Positions 1-8,946 of a stretch of 64,000 bases of DNA are shown here, one piece after another. The first letter of the stretch is position 1, and every line of letters starts with the position of its first letter. Source of the stretch: Sphingopyxis jiangsuensis (GTDB lineage Bacteria > Pseudomonadota > Alphaproteobacteria > Sphingomonadales > Sphingomonadaceae). The stretch is taken from NCBI RefSeq assembly GCF_016734905.1, contig NZ_JAERPO010000001.1, positions 744,001-808,000 of the forward strand, given 5' to 3'. The notes below the pieces were generated by a model. That model made no database searches. It was not told where the DNA came from and was given only the letters and a program-made list of their open reading frames with translations. Made by a program: the position numbers and the translations under genes.

Positions 1-1
1 T

Positions 2-397
2 GCGAGCATCGACACGCTGCTCAGGATCAGCGACGTGGTGACGATTCACTGCCCGCACACCAGCGAAACGCACGAAATGGTCAATGCCGCGCGCATCGCC
101 GCGATGAAGCGCACGGCCTATCTGATCAACACCGCACGCGGCGAGATCGTCGACGAAAAGGCGATGATCGCGGCATTGAAGACCGGCCGCATCGCGGGCG
201 CAGGACTCGACGTTTATACGCACGAACCCGCGGTCGACCCCGACCTCCTCGCCCTCGACAATGTCGTACTCCTCCCCCACCTCGGCTCCGCCACGATCGA
301 AGGGCGCGAGGCGTCGGGCGAAAAGGTGATCGCCAATATCCGCGCCTGGTGCGACGGGCACCGGCCGCCCGACCAGGTGCTGGAGGGATGGGTTTAA
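2..397 (+). CDS. D-2-hydroxyacid dehydrogenase, NAD-binding, C-terminal part (5' end outside window)
   Basis: The reading frame is open from the first bases of the window, so the N-terminus and the start lie upstream. The visible 131 residues cover the end of the NAD-binding domain and the C-terminal tail of the D-isomer 2-hydroxyacid dehydrogenase family. The family catalytic triad can be read: Arg in INTARGE, Glu in THEP, and His in LLPHLGSAT. These enzymes reduce 2-oxoacids such as glyoxylate, hydroxypyruvate or phenylpyruvate with NAD(P)H in the cytoplasm. A glyoxylate/hydroxypyruvate reductase is the most likely subtype, but substrate-binding residues are missing from the window, so the subtype is inference. 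Confidence 0.88.
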   Translation, partial: ASIDTLLRISDVVTIHCPHTSETHEMVNAARIAAMKRTAYLINTARGEIVDEKAMIAALKTGRIAGAGLDVYTHEPAVDPDLLALDNVVLLPHLGSATIEGREASGEKVIANIRAWCDGHRPPDQVLEGWV

Positions 398-496
398 GGC
401 GCCACGTCTCGGCGAAGGCGGGCCGCTATCGGTTTACGCAGCACGGCTCGGCAAGGCGCCCTGCGGCACCGCCTTCGCGGAGGCGACGAAAGAAGA

Positions 497-1900
497 TCAA
501 TCCCCCGTCAGAATCCGATCGACCAGCTGCTTCACCGTCGGGGTGAAATTGTTCGAGTAGAATGGGTCGGTCTTGAAGTTGAACGCGGCGTGGCCCGCGA
601 ACATCAGATTCTGTTCGACGTCGCCGCCGTGCGCGATGTCCTGCAGCGTTTTCTGGATGCAGAAGCTGCGGGGATCGGCGAGATAGCCGGTCGAATAATC
701 GTCATGGTCCTTCCACGCCGAAAAACCGCAATGCGACAGGCAGCCCATGCAGTCGGCCTGGTCCTTGCGGATCACCGCCTTGTCGGTGTCGGTGACGAAA
801 ACGACCGTATTGTCCGGTGTTTTCAGCGCTTCGGTATAGCCCTCGGCCACCCAATCGCGCGCGCGGTCGCGGTCGTGCGGCGTTACCCAGAAATTCTTGC
901 CCTTCACGCCGACGTCGAGCTGAACGACATGGTCGCCCGCTTCCTGCTTGGAATAGGGAATCTGACGTTCCGACCGCGCTTCGAGATCGCGCAAAAACGG
1001 ATTGCGCACCGCGCTCGAATAAAAGCCCGTCGGCGAGAAACGGTGAAGAAGCACATCGCCTTCATCGAGCGTGCGCAGCCGGTCTTTCCATTCCTGTGGA
1101 ATCGGGCTTTCTTCGGTAAGCAGCGGCCGCGTGCCATATTGGAAGACGATCTGGCCAAGGTCGGGATTGTCGATCCAGTCCTCCCAATCGCGCAGATACC
1201 AGACGCCGCCGGCCATGACGATCGGCACATCGTCGGCGATGCCTTCGGCGCGCATCGTGTCGCGCAGCGCCTTGACGCGTGGATAAGGATCTTCGGGTTT
1301 GCGTGGATCTTCTGCGTTCGACAGGCCGTTGTGACCGCCTGCAAGCCAGGGGTCCTCATACACCACCGCCGCCATCAGATGCGCAACCTTGTGATAGGCG
1401 CGCTTCCACAGCGCACGGAAGGCGCGTGCGGAACTGATGATCGGCAGATAATGGACATTGTGCCGCGCGGCGATTTCGCTGAGTTTGTAGGGCATGCCCG
1501 CGCCGCAGGTGACGCCGGTGACAAGGCCCTTGGTGCGTTCGAGCACGCCTTCGAGCACGCGCTGCGCGCCGCCCATTTCCCACAGCACGTTGATGTTGAT
1601 CGCGCCCTTGCCGCTCGCGACGTCATAGGCGCGCTTGACCTGTTCGACGGCACCGTCGATCGCATATTGGATCAGTTCCTCATGCCGTTCCTTTCGCGTC
1701 AGCGCGCGATAGACTTGCGGAATGATCTTGCCCTCGGCGTCATAGCTGTCGGCATTGACCGCCGAAACGGTCCCGATGCCTCCGGCCGCAGCCCATGCGC
1801 CGCTCGACATATGATTGGTTGCCGAAACGCCTTTTCCGCCTTCGACAAGCGGCCACACTTCACGCCCGCCGTAAAGAATGGGCTTCAAACCTTTGAACAC
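497..1900 (-). CDS. NAD(P)H-dependent flavin oxidoreductase, nitronate monooxygenase-like
   Basis: About 467 residues, TIM-barrel FMN enzyme of the nitronate monooxygenase / 2-nitropropane dioxygenase superfamily, the long form. Recognisable parts are the N-terminal substrate loop (SATNHMSSGAWAAAGGIGTV), the GVTCGAGMP segment, the barrel strand PIVMAGGVWYLRDW, the FQYGTRPLLTEES phosphate-binding region, and a C-terminal cysteine-bearing segment (DCMGCLSHCGF). The start is taken as GTG at 1900 because AGAGG lies 6 nt before it and the protein then begins VFKGLKPILYGG. An ATG at 1948 would add a basic, low-complexity extension without a ribosome site. Family members oxidise nitronates or act as flavin-dependent reductases; the substrate here is unknown. 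It stands alone between a hydroxyacid dehydrogenase and a glycosyltransferase. Confidence 0.8.
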   Translation of the reverse strand: MFKGLKPILYGGREVWPLVEGGKGVSATNHMSSGAWAAAGGIGTVSAVNADSYDAEGKIIPQVYRALTRKERHEELIQYAIDGAVEQVKRAYDVASGKGAININVLWEMGGAQRVLEGVLERTKGLVTGVTCGAGMPYKLSEIAARHNVHYLPIISSARAFRALWKRAYHKVAHLMAAVVYEDPWLAGGHNGLSNAEDPRKPEDPYPRVKALRDTMRAEGIADDVPIVMAGGVWYLRDWEDWIDNPDLGQIVFQYGTRPLLTEESPIPQEWKDRLRTLDEGDVLLHRFSPTGFYSSAVRNPFLRDLEARSERQIPYSKQEAGDHVVQLDVGVKGKNFWVTPHDRDRARDWVAEGYTEALKTPDNTVVFVTDTDKAVIRKDQADCMGCLSHCGFSAWKDHDDYSTGYLADPRSFCIQKTLQDIAHGGDVEQNLMFAGHAAFNFKTDPFYSNNFTPTVKQLVDRILTGD

Positions 1901-1983
1901 TCTAAACCTCTTTCTCTCCGCCGGCGCCCTGGCGGTGCCAGCCCCCATTTGCCGTTTCCGTAAGCGGCACGCGGCTCGCTATG

Positions 1984-3174
1984 TCAATCAATGCCTAGGA
2001 AACGCCCAGTGAAAACATCATATCCATCAAGCGCGCGAGCATAGAGCTTTTGGTAGCTCGCGACCATCCTTGTTTCGTCAAAGCGCTCGGCGGCGGCGGC
2101 CCGATTGGCTTCACCAATGCGCCTGCGTTGTCCGGCGTCCGCCGCCATCTGCGCAAGGGCTGCACGATACTCCGCCTCGCCAGCCACCACAAACGACCGG
2201 TTGATCGGCGCCACCATCGAGGCGACGTCGCCGACATCCGGGCTGACGACAGGCAAACCGGCCGCCATCGCCTCGATGACCGCTATCGGCGCCTGTTCGC
2301 TCAGCGACGACAGGGCGAGCATGTCGAAATGCCCGATCCATCGTGCAGGTTCGGGCATGAAGCCTGCGAGCACCACACGATCCGCTATTCCGCAACGCTC
2401 GGCCTCGGCCGCGATCGCCGCCCGCTCCGGCCCCTCGCCGACGATGACCAGCCGCACATGATCGGGCAACGTAGCCACTGCGCGTACGAGGCGCGGAAGG
2501 TCCTTCACCTTGCGCAGCCCCGCCACGGTGCCGATCACGACCTCGCCGTCTGTCCGCTCGAATCCTGGAATCGATAGCGATGGCCCACGGGCATAGGAGC
2601 CGACATCGATCCCGTTGCGGATCAACTCGACACGATCGGCTGGAACCTTCCATTCCCGCCTCGCGATCCCGCCCAGCAGTTCCGAGGGGACGACCAGCCT
2701 TGACGCGGTGCGCAGCGCATGGCGGCGGTACAGGTTACGCTTCCAGTTGCGCTTGACGCTCTCGTCTTCGTTGAACCCGTCCTCATGGTGGATGAGAAAC
2801 GGAGGCATCATGTTCCACCAGCGGTCCCAATAGAGACGGTGCGCCATCGCCCCGTCCATTGCGCCCCAATTATAGCTGAGCACGAGGTCGAAATCATAGA
2901 TATAGGCCGCCAACTTTCGGAAACGCGCAAGCGAAGGCCGCCCCGCGAGCGGTGGAGCATCGGTCGGGAAATGCGCAACAATACCCGGGGCGATCGCGTC
3001 GCGCGCATCCAGCGCGCCGGGAACCGCCGACAGGATCGTATGTTCGGCCCGCTCGCCCATCAGGTTCATCAAACGGACGGCACGCGCCTCCTTCCCGCCC
3101 AGCGAAAAGCTCGAATGGAGGTGAATGATGCGAAATGGCCCCTCGCGTTCGGCATATTCGCCGGTCCACATCAT
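1984..3174 (-). CDS. Glycosyltransferase family 4 / GT1-type (GT-B fold)
   Basis: 396 residues. The N-terminal half holds an LHSSFSLGGKEARAVRLMN donor/acceptor motif (a variant of the GGxE loop). The C-terminal half has the GT-B nucleotide-sugar domain: VIGTVAGLRKVKDLPRLVRA, VGEGPERA, VLAGFMPEPARWIGHFDMLALSSLSEQAP and the EAMAAGLPVV signature with the retaining-enzyme EX7E arrangement. It should transfer a sugar from a nucleotide donor on the cytoplasmic face, to a glycan or lipid that cannot be told from sequence. The start codon at 3174 overlaps the stop of the upstream hydrolase (ATGA), implying translational coupling. The frame stays open further upstream, but that part reads through the hydrolase gene and is not real. 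Confidence 0.85.
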   Translation of the reverse strand: MMWTGEYAEREGPFRIIHLHSSFSLGGKEARAVRLMNLMGERAEHTILSAVPGALDARDAIAPGIVAHFPTDAPPLAGRPSLARFRKLAAYIYDFDLVLSYNWGAMDGAMAHRLYWDRWWNMMPPFLIHHEDGFNEDESVKRNWKRNLYRRHALRTASRLVVPSELLGGIARREWKVPADRVELIRNGIDVGSYARGPSLSIPGFERTDGEVVIGTVAGLRKVKDLPRLVRAVATLPDHVRLVIVGEGPERAAIAAEAERCGIADRVVLAGFMPEPARWIGHFDMLALSSLSEQAPIAVIEAMAAGLPVVSPDVGDVASMVAPINRSFVVAGEAEYRAALAQMAADAGQRRRIGEANRAAAAERFDETRMVASYQKLYARALDGYDVFTGRFLGID

Positions 3175-4058
3175 TCGCCCGGAAGCCCCGCGACCCATGT
3201 ATCGATCGCCGCGCGCGCTTCGGGTTCGTCCATCGTCGGCGCGTGGCCGACGCGCTGAACTTCGACGAGCCGGGCGTTCGGCAGCTCGCCAGCCATTTTC
3301 TGCGCGGCACGCTGCGATAATATGTCCGACAGCGCGCCGCGCAGGATCAGTACCGGCGCGTTGCCCAGCGCGTGATAGGCGGGCCACAGATCGACCCCCG
3401 CCTCGGCGCCGCCCGGCGCGCGCAGCGGCGCCGCGATCTGCTTGTCATAATCGGTGACTATTCGCCCCTCCGGCGTCAGCCGGTGCGTCCGCTTGGTGAC
3501 GCGCAACCAGTCGTGGATGCGATAATCGGGATAAATCGCGCCGTTGAGTTCGGAGAAAGCCCGCGCCGCGTGCATCCAGGTCGGCTGGCTGCCGCTGCTG
3601 CCGATATAGTCGCGAATACGCTCGAGCCCCGCAGTCTCGAGCTCGGGCCCGACGTCGTTGAGCACCGCGCCGACAAGACGGCCCGGCATGGTCGCCGCGA
3701 TGAGCATCGCGACCAGCCCTCCGAGCGACGTGCCGATTGCGGCGAACCGAGACAGGCCGAATTCGTCGAGCATGGCCGCCACATCCTGAACATAGGTCAG
3801 CGGCACATAAGTCATCGGATCCTTTGCATAAGCGCTTTCGCCGCGTCCGCGAAACTCGACGACGACCACCTGCCGCCGCCGCGCGAGATGCGGTGCAAGT
3901 GTTTCGAAATCGCGGGCATTGCGGGCCAGGCCGGGCATGCAGAGGATGGGCGGCGCAGGGGCTGCTTCCGGCGGTCCGTCATAGACACGCGCGTGCAGCC
4001 GCACTCCGTCGGCGGACCACCAGTAACGGTCGGTCCAGTCGCGCTCTCCGTCCTGCAT
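3171..4058 (-). CDS. Alpha/beta-fold hydrolase
   Basis: 295 residues beginning MQDGERDWTDRYWW, chosen because GGGGAAGC lies about 12 nt upstream and family similarity starts there. The fold is shown by the oxyanion-loop segment ILCMPGLARNARDF, the strand VVVVEFRGRGES, the nucleophile elbow AIGTSLGGLVAML (Ser of GTSLGG), a late Asp region and the C-terminal histidine in VQRVGHAPTMDEPEA. It resembles the haloperoxidase/esterase-type hydrolases. It is the first gene of a two-gene unit with the glycosyltransferase (4-bp overlap) and is divergent from astD. Substrate unknown. Confidence 0.85.
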   Translation of the reverse strand: MQDGERDWTDRYWWSADGVRLHARVYDGPPEAAPAPPILCMPGLARNARDFETLAPHLARRRQVVVVEFRGRGESAYAKDPMTYVPLTYVQDVAAMLDEFGLSRFAAIGTSLGGLVAMLIAATMPGRLVGAVLNDVGPELETAGLERIRDYIGSSGSQPTWMHAARAFSELNGAIYPDYRIHDWLRVTKRTHRLTPEGRIVTDYDKQIAAPLRAPGGAEAGVDLWPAYHALGNAPVLILRGALSDILSQRAAQKMAGELPNARLVEVQRVGHAPTMDEPEARAAIDTWVAGLPGE

Positions 4059-4201
4059 CGCCGAAATATTGCTTCCCCTTTGCGCGCCCGCCGGTGTAGC
4101 GGATTCGGCCCTGTCTATCGCGAACGACGCGCCGGGGTGCAAGCGGTCCGTGGCGGCCGCGGTTGCCCGACCCCGATTTCGCGGATAAGAGGCGGTCAAC
4201 C

Positions 4202-5647
4202 ATGACCGACGCGCTCATTTCTTTCGAACCCGCAACCGGCGAAGAACTGTGGCGCAGCGCGGTGAGCGATGTTGACCGCGAAGTCGAAGCCGCGCGACGG
4301 GCGTGGCCCGAATGGGCGTCGAAGGCCGTCACCTATCGCAGTGAGACGCTGCGCCGCTTCGTCGACCGGGTGAAGGCCGAAAGCGAGACGCTCGCCGACC
4401 TGATCGCGCGCGAAACGGGAAAGCCCTTGTGGGAAGCGCGGACCGAGGTCGAAAGCGTTGCGAACAAGGTCGATATTTCGATCAAGGCCTATGCCGAACG
4501 CACGCCGAACCGCCGCATCGAAGGCGCGATGGGCCTGCGCAATGCGGTTCGCCACAAGCCGCACGGGACGCTCGCGGTACTGGGTCCCTATAATTTCCCG
4601 GCGCACCTGCCCAACGGACATATCGTTCCCGCATTGCTCGCAGGCAATTCGGTCGTGTTCAAGCCGTCCGAAAAGACGCCCGCGGTCGGCGCCAAGCTCG
4701 TCGAGCTGTTCCACAGCGCGGGCGTGCCCGAAGAGGTGTTCCGCCTCGTCGTCGGTGGCCCCGAACAAGGTAAGGCGCTCGCGGCGCATCCGGCGATCGA
4801 CGGTCTGCTGTTCACCGGATCGGCGACGACCGGCGTTGCCCTCAGCCGTCAGTTTGCAGGGCAGCCGGGCAAGATGCTCGCGCTCGAAATGGGCGGCAAT
4901 AACCCGATTATCGTGTGGGACACCGCCGACCTGCACACCGCGGCAATTCTTGTCGTCCAGTCGGCCTTTCTCAGCGCGGGTCAGCGGTGCAGCAACGCGC
5001 GCCGCCTGATCGTCAAGCAGGGACTGGCCGAACCTTTGCTCGATGAGGTCAAGACACTCGCCGGACGGCTGATCGTCGACCACCCGCATGCCGATCCCGC
5101 CCCCTATATGGGGCCGGTGATCGACAATGAGGCGGCGGATCATCTGACCGAGAATTTCCTGATCCTGATGTCGAACGGCGGCCGCGTCGTCCGCCATATG
5201 TCGCGGCCCATCGCCGATCGCCCTTTCCTGACTCCTGGAATCATCGACGTTACCGGCATGGCCGAGCGCCCCGATGTCGAACTGTTCGGGCCGTTGCTTC
5301 AGGTCGTTCGCGTCGACAGCTTTGAGGCCGCGATTGCCGAGGCGAACAATACGAGCTTCGGCCTTTCGGCATCGCTGATCGGCGGGACGCCGCAGCTGTA
5401 CGACCAATTCTGGGCCAATGCGCGTGCCGGGGTGATCAACTGGAACAGGCCTACCAATGGCGCGTCTTCGGCGGCGCCTTTCGGCGGCATCGGCCTGTCG
5501 GGCAACCATCGACCGAGCGCCTTTTATGCCGCCGACTATTGCGCCTATCCGGTCGCCAGTTCCGAAAGCGACGCCGTGCGCGCGTCAATCGGCGTCGGGC
5601 TGCGCGAAGACGAGGGCGCGAAGCTGGTGACGAAGAAATATCTTTGA
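4202..5647 (+). CDS. astD: N-succinylglutamate 5-semialdehyde dehydrogenase
   Basis: 481 residues, an aldehyde dehydrogenase of the AstD type, which oxidises N-succinylglutamate semialdehyde to N-succinylglutamate with NAD in the arginine succinyltransferase pathway. Seen: the substrate/NAD segment LGPYNFPAHLPNGHIVPAL, VFKPSEKTP, FTGSATTG, the catalytic glutamate in LEMGGNNP, and the catalytic cysteine in SAGQRCSNARR. The C-terminal NRPTNGASSAAPFGGIGLSG segment followed by NHRPSAFYAADYCAYPVAS is diagnostic for AstD. Start at the ATG preceded by AGAGG. The other ast genes are not in this window, so it is an orphan or part of a dispersed pathway. It converges on the DUF808 gene and its neighbours, which include two polyamine-catabolism-like genes. 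Confidence 0.93.
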   Translation: MTDALISFEPATGEELWRSAVSDVDREVEAARRAWPEWASKAVTYRSETLRRFVDRVKAESETLADLIARETGKPLWEARTEVESVANKVDISIKAYAERTPNRRIEGAMGLRNAVRHKPHGTLAVLGPYNFPAHLPNGHIVPALLAGNSVVFKPSEKTPAVGAKLVELFHSAGVPEEVFRLVVGGPEQGKALAAHPAIDGLLFTGSATTGVALSRQFAGQPGKMLALEMGGNNPIIVWDTADLHTAAILVVQSAFLSAGQRCSNARRLIVKQGLAEPLLDEVKTLAGRLIVDHPHADPAPYMGPVIDNEAADHLTENFLILMSNGGRVVRHMSRPIADRPFLTPGIIDVTGMAERPDVELFGPLLQVVRVDSFEAAIAEANNTSFGLSASLIGGTPQLYDQFWANARAGVINWNRPTNGASSAAPFGGIGLSGNHRPSAFYAADYCAYPVASSESDAVRASIGVGLREDEGAKLVTKKYL

Positions 5648-5657
5648 CCCTTGGTGG

Positions 5658-5680
5658 CGCCGGACATCATCCGGCGCCGA
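5658..5680. terminator. Hairpin between convergent astD and DUF808 genes
   Basis: A perfect 8-bp inverted repeat GGCGCCGG / CCGGCGCC with a 7-nt loop lies 10 bases after the astD stop and about 34 bases beyond the DUF808 stop on the other strand. No T tract follows on either side, so it may be a weak bidirectional terminator or an mRNA 3'-end stabiliser. Confidence 0.45.
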
Positions 5681-5713
5681 TCGCATATCCCCAATAAGGC
5701 CGAAACAACGCGT

Positions 5714-6661
5714 TCAGTGTGCAGCGGCCGCTTTGGCCTTTCCCGGCACCAGGTGCAGCATCCCGACGATCACTCCGCCGAGCGCCAGCCCGAACAGCCC
5801 CGCGCCCGCAGCGTTGATGATCCATTCCCACACGCCCGCGCCGGGCAGCCCGCCAGCCACGCCATGGGCGAAATCTTGTAAGCCGTGCCCGATATTGCCG
5901 ATATGATATTCGTCGAGCCCGTGGAGGAATATCTGTCCGCCGACCCACAACATCGCGGCGGTACCGATCGTCGCAAGCGCGGCAAGCAGCTTTGGCATCA
6001 CATTGACCAGCCCCCGCCCCACCGAGCGGCGAAGCGAAGATCCCGCCCCCGCCATATGCAGGCCGATGTCGTCCATCTTCACGATTAATCCGACGACACC
6101 ATAGACCGCGACGGTGATCACCACCGCGACGAGCGCCAGCGTCGCGGCGCGCATACCAAGCGGCTCGGCAAGCACTTCGTTGAGCGCGATGACCATGATT
6201 TCGGCCGACAGGATGAAATCGGTGCGGATCGCCCCTTTGGCCATCGACTCTTCATGGTCCTTGTCGGCGACGATGGCGGCCTTTTCGGCCAGCGTATGCT
6301 TTGGCTTGTGAAAGCTATGCCAAACCTTTTCTGCACCCTCGAAGCACAAATAGATGCCGCCGAGCATCAACAGCGGTGTGATCGCCCATTTCGCGACCTC
6401 GGACAGCAGCAGCAACGCCGGCAGTATCAGCACCAGCTTGTTGAACAGCGATCCTTTGGTGATCCGCCAGATGATCGGCAGCTCGCGGTCGGGCGTAAAG
6501 CCGGTGACGTAGCGAGGCGTCACCGCGGCATCGTCGACCACCACCCCGGCAGCCTTCACCCCCGCGCGCGATGCCGCGGCACCGATGTCGTCGACGCTCG
6601 CCGCCGCCACCTTGGCGATCGTCGCGACATCGTCGAGCAGGGCAAAAAGGCCAGAGGGCAT
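5714..6661 (-). CDS. DUF808 family inner-membrane protein (YedI-like)
   Basis: 315 residues. The N-terminus MPSGLFALLDDVATIAKVAA and the segment SRAGVKAAGVVVDDAAVTPRYVTG followed by RELPIIWRITKGSLFNKL are characteristic of DUF808. About six or seven hydrophobic segments follow (for example LVLILPALLLLSEVAKW, ITPLLMLGGIYLCFEGAE, AATLALVAVVITVAVYGVVG, IGTAAMLWVGGQIFLHG). The family sits in the inner membrane and has no established biochemical role. It follows the transaminase gene by 20 bases on the same strand and is probably the last gene of that transcript. Confidence 0.88.
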   Translation of the reverse strand: MPSGLFALLDDVATIAKVAAASVDDIGAAASRAGVKAAGVVVDDAAVTPRYVTGFTPDRELPIIWRITKGSLFNKLVLILPALLLLSEVAKWAITPLLMLGGIYLCFEGAEKVWHSFHKPKHTLAEKAAIVADKDHEESMAKGAIRTDFILSAEIMVIALNEVLAEPLGMRAATLALVAVVITVAVYGVVGLIVKMDDIGLHMAGAGSSLRRSVGRGLVNVMPKLLAALATIGTAAMLWVGGQIFLHGLDEYHIGNIGHGLQDFAHGVAGGLPGAGVWEWIINAAGAGLFGLALGGVIVGMLHLVPGKAKAAAAH

Positions 6662-6681
6662 AGGGAGTTGGTCCTTCGGGT

Positions 6682-8055
6682 TCAGAGCGCACGGAGCTTG
6701 GGCATCACTTCATCGAGCGATTTGCGGATGATGGCAACCATCTCGTCGATCTGTTGGGTCGTGATGATGAGTGGTGGGCACATGACCAGGCTATCGCGGA
6801 TGCCGCGCACCATCAGCCCGTTCGCAATGCAAGCGTCCCGCGCCATCGGTCCGGCAGTCCCTTCGGCGCCACCGAACCGCGCGCGACTGTCCTTGTCCGC
6901 GACGATCTCGACCGCACCGAGCAGCCCGATCGAGCGCGTTTCGCCGACCAGCGGGTGATCGTTCAGCGTCGCGAGCGCCTTCGCCAGATGCGGACCGGTC
7001 ACGTTCCCTGTCCGCTCGACCAGCCCCTCGCGCTCGATAATCTCGATATTCTTGAGCGCGACCGCCGCCGCGACCGGATGCCCCGAGTAGGTGAAGCCGT
7101 GGACGAAGTCGCCGCCGGTCTTGAGCATGTCGACGACGTGGCTCGCGACCGCCGTCGCCGAGATTGGGAGATAGCCCGACGACAATCCCTTCGCCATCGG
7201 CATCAGGTCGGGGGTGAACCCCATCACCTCATGCCCCCACATCTTGCCGGTGCGACCGAAGCCGCAGATGACTTCGTCGGCGACGAGCAGCAGGCCATAT
7301 TTGCGCACCACGGCCTCTACCTTCGGCCAATAGCCTTTGGGCGGGATGATGACGCCGCCCGCGCCCTGCACCGGCTCGCCGATGAAGGCCGCGCAATTTT
7401 CGGGGCCGACCTCCAGGATCTTGTCCTCGATCGCCTGCACACAGGCGTCGCAGAACTCCTCCTCGCTCATCCCTTGGCCTTCGCCGAAGAAATAAGGCTG
7501 GCGAACATGTTCGACGCCGGGGATCGGCAGATCGCCCTGCGCGTGCATCGCCTTCATCCCGCCGAGCGAGACCCCCGCGACGGTTGAGCCATGATAGGCG
7601 TTCCAGCGGCTGATAAAGACGGTGCGCTTCGGCTCGCCTTTCAGCTTCCAATAATGGCGCACCATGCGGAACACCGTGTCGTTCGCCTCGCTGCCCGAGG
7701 CGTTGAAAAAGACATGCGGCAGGCGGTTCTGGGTGAGGCTGGCGATCTTGGCCGCGAGCGTCACCGTCGGCGGCGTCGCGGTCTTGAAGAAGGTGTTGTA
7801 GAAGGGCAGTTCGCGCATCTGCGCCGCCGCCGCCTCGACCAGCTCCTCGCGGCCATAGCCGACGTTGACGCACCAGAGGCCCGCCATACCGTCGAGGATG
7901 CGGTGGCCGTCACCATCAGTGATATAGGCGCCCTCGGCATGGGTGATGATACGGCTGCCGCCCAAAGCCTCAATCTCGGCCCAGTCGGCCTGCGCGGGAA
8001 GATGGTGTGCGACGTCGAGACGGCGCAGTTCGGCGATGTCGTGATTGCGGGGCAT
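6682..8055 (-). CDS. spuC: Omega-class aminotransferase, putrescine/beta-alanine--pyruvate type
   Basis: 457 residues, class III PLP-dependent aminotransferase. Seen: MAGLWCVNVGYGREELVEAA, ELPFYNTFFKTATPPTV, the cofactor loop NASGSEANDT, WNAYHGSTVAGVSLGGM, the PLP aspartate in LLLVADEVICGFGRTG, and the Schiff-base lysine in PMAKGLSSGYLPISA. This pattern matches SpuC (putrescine or cadaverine to pyruvate) and related omega-transaminases. The start ATG has AGGAG 8 nt before it; the longer frame upstream lacks family similarity. The gamma-glutamyl-GABA hydrolase gene lies 105 bases upstream on the same strand, so a polyamine or GABA nitrogen-salvage role is likely. The exact amine donor cannot be read from sequence. 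Confidence 0.85.
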   Translation of the reverse strand: MPRNHDIAELRRLDVAHHLPAQADWAEIEALGGSRIITHAEGAYITDGDGHRILDGMAGLWCVNVGYGREELVEAAAAQMRELPFYNTFFKTATPPTVTLAAKIASLTQNRLPHVFFNASGSEANDTVFRMVRHYWKLKGEPKRTVFISRWNAYHGSTVAGVSLGGMKAMHAQGDLPIPGVEHVRQPYFFGEGQGMSEEEFCDACVQAIEDKILEVGPENCAAFIGEPVQGAGGVIIPPKGYWPKVEAVVRKYGLLLVADEVICGFGRTGKMWGHEVMGFTPDLMPMAKGLSSGYLPISATAVASHVVDMLKTGGDFVHGFTYSGHPVAAAVALKNIEIIEREGLVERTGNVTGPHLAKALATLNDHPLVGETRSIGLLGAVEIVADKDSRARFGGAEGTAGPMARDACIANGLMVRGIRDSLVMCPPLIITTQQIDEMVAIIRKSLDEVMPKLRAL

Positions 8056-8160
8056 GTCTGAACTCCTGAAATTTCGGGAACGGGTAGAGCCGGACTCCGA
8101 ACGATCAGGGCGAAAAGCCAAGCCGCGCGAGATAGCGATTATAGCGGGTGATGCGGCGGT

Positions 8161-8901
8161 TCATAATTCGCCTCTTAGCGCGCGACCCAGCAGACGAAAA
8201 TAGGTCTGGTTTTGTGAGTTGTCATCAGTCTGCCATTCGGGATGCCACTGCACAGCGAGCAGCGGCGCGCCGTTGGGGCGAGCACTATAGGCTTCGACCA
8301 GCCCGTCGGCTGCGTGCGCCTCGACTGTCAATCCGTCGGCAAGCCGGCCGACTCCCTGGAAATGAACCGAGTTCACGTCGAGCGCCGTGTCGCCATAGGC
8401 GGTTGCAAGCAGCCCCCCCTCGACCAATTCGACGCGGTGCCGATGATCGAACATCGCGTCGAAATCGACGCCATCGGGCGCATGATGTGGCAAAAGGTCG
8501 CCGCTTGCCGACGTATCGCGGCGCAAGGTCCCGCCGAGCGCGACGTTGATCTCCTGAAAGCCGCGGCAGATGCCGAACAGCGGCCGCTGCGCCGAAATCA
8601 CCGCATCGACCAGCTGCTGCATCATGCGGTCGCGGTCGGGATCGAACGGCCCCTCGCCCGCATCCGCCTCGCCATAGCGCGCAGGTTCGATGTTCGACGG
8701 CGTCCCGGTGAGCAGAACGCCGTCGAGCCGACCCACGATCTCGTCAGCATGCATCAACTCCGGGAGCGACGGGACGATCAGCGCCGCGCAATCGGCATAG
8801 CGCATCGCCGCTGTCGCATAGCGGTTGATAACCGTCTGCGCGACCTCGGTCCCGACCATGCGGTTGCAGGCGATGATGCCGAGGACGGGGCGTGTACTCA
8901 T
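8161..8901 (-). CDS. puuD: Gamma-glutamyl-gamma-aminobutyrate hydrolase (class I glutamine amidotransferase fold)
   Basis: 246 residues of the peptidase C26 / PuuD-SpuA family. The nucleophile cysteine is in FGICRGFQEINVALGG, and the His-Glu pair is in LAVQWHPEWQ. The segment NSVHFQGVGRLADGL is typical of the PuuD family. In the putrescine pathway it releases GABA from gamma-Glu-GABA; some relatives act on other gamma-glutamyl amides. It lies upstream of the SpuC-type transaminase on the same strand, and glucokinase is 45 bases further upstream. A gamma-glutamylputrescine synthetase is not in the window, so the full pathway is not shown. Confidence 0.88.
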   Translation of the reverse strand: MSTRPVLGIIACNRMVGTEVAQTVINRYATAAMRYADCAALIVPSLPELMHADEIVGRLDGVLLTGTPSNIEPARYGEADAGEGPFDPDRDRMMQQLVDAVISAQRPLFGICRGFQEINVALGGTLRRDTSASGDLLPHHAPDGVDFDAMFDHRHRVELVEGGLLATAYGDTALDVNSVHFQGVGRLADGLTVEAHAADGLVEAYSARPNGAPLLAVQWHPEWQTDDNSQNQTYFRLLGRALRGEL

Positions 8902-8946
8902 GCGCCCTAGCTGCCGATTTTCGCGGCCTTTCGCCAGCGGAATTTT

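Noticed and set aside
590..1963. Plus-strand open frame over the nitronate monooxygenase gene
   Set aside because: No homology features; mirrors the codon bias of the real gene.
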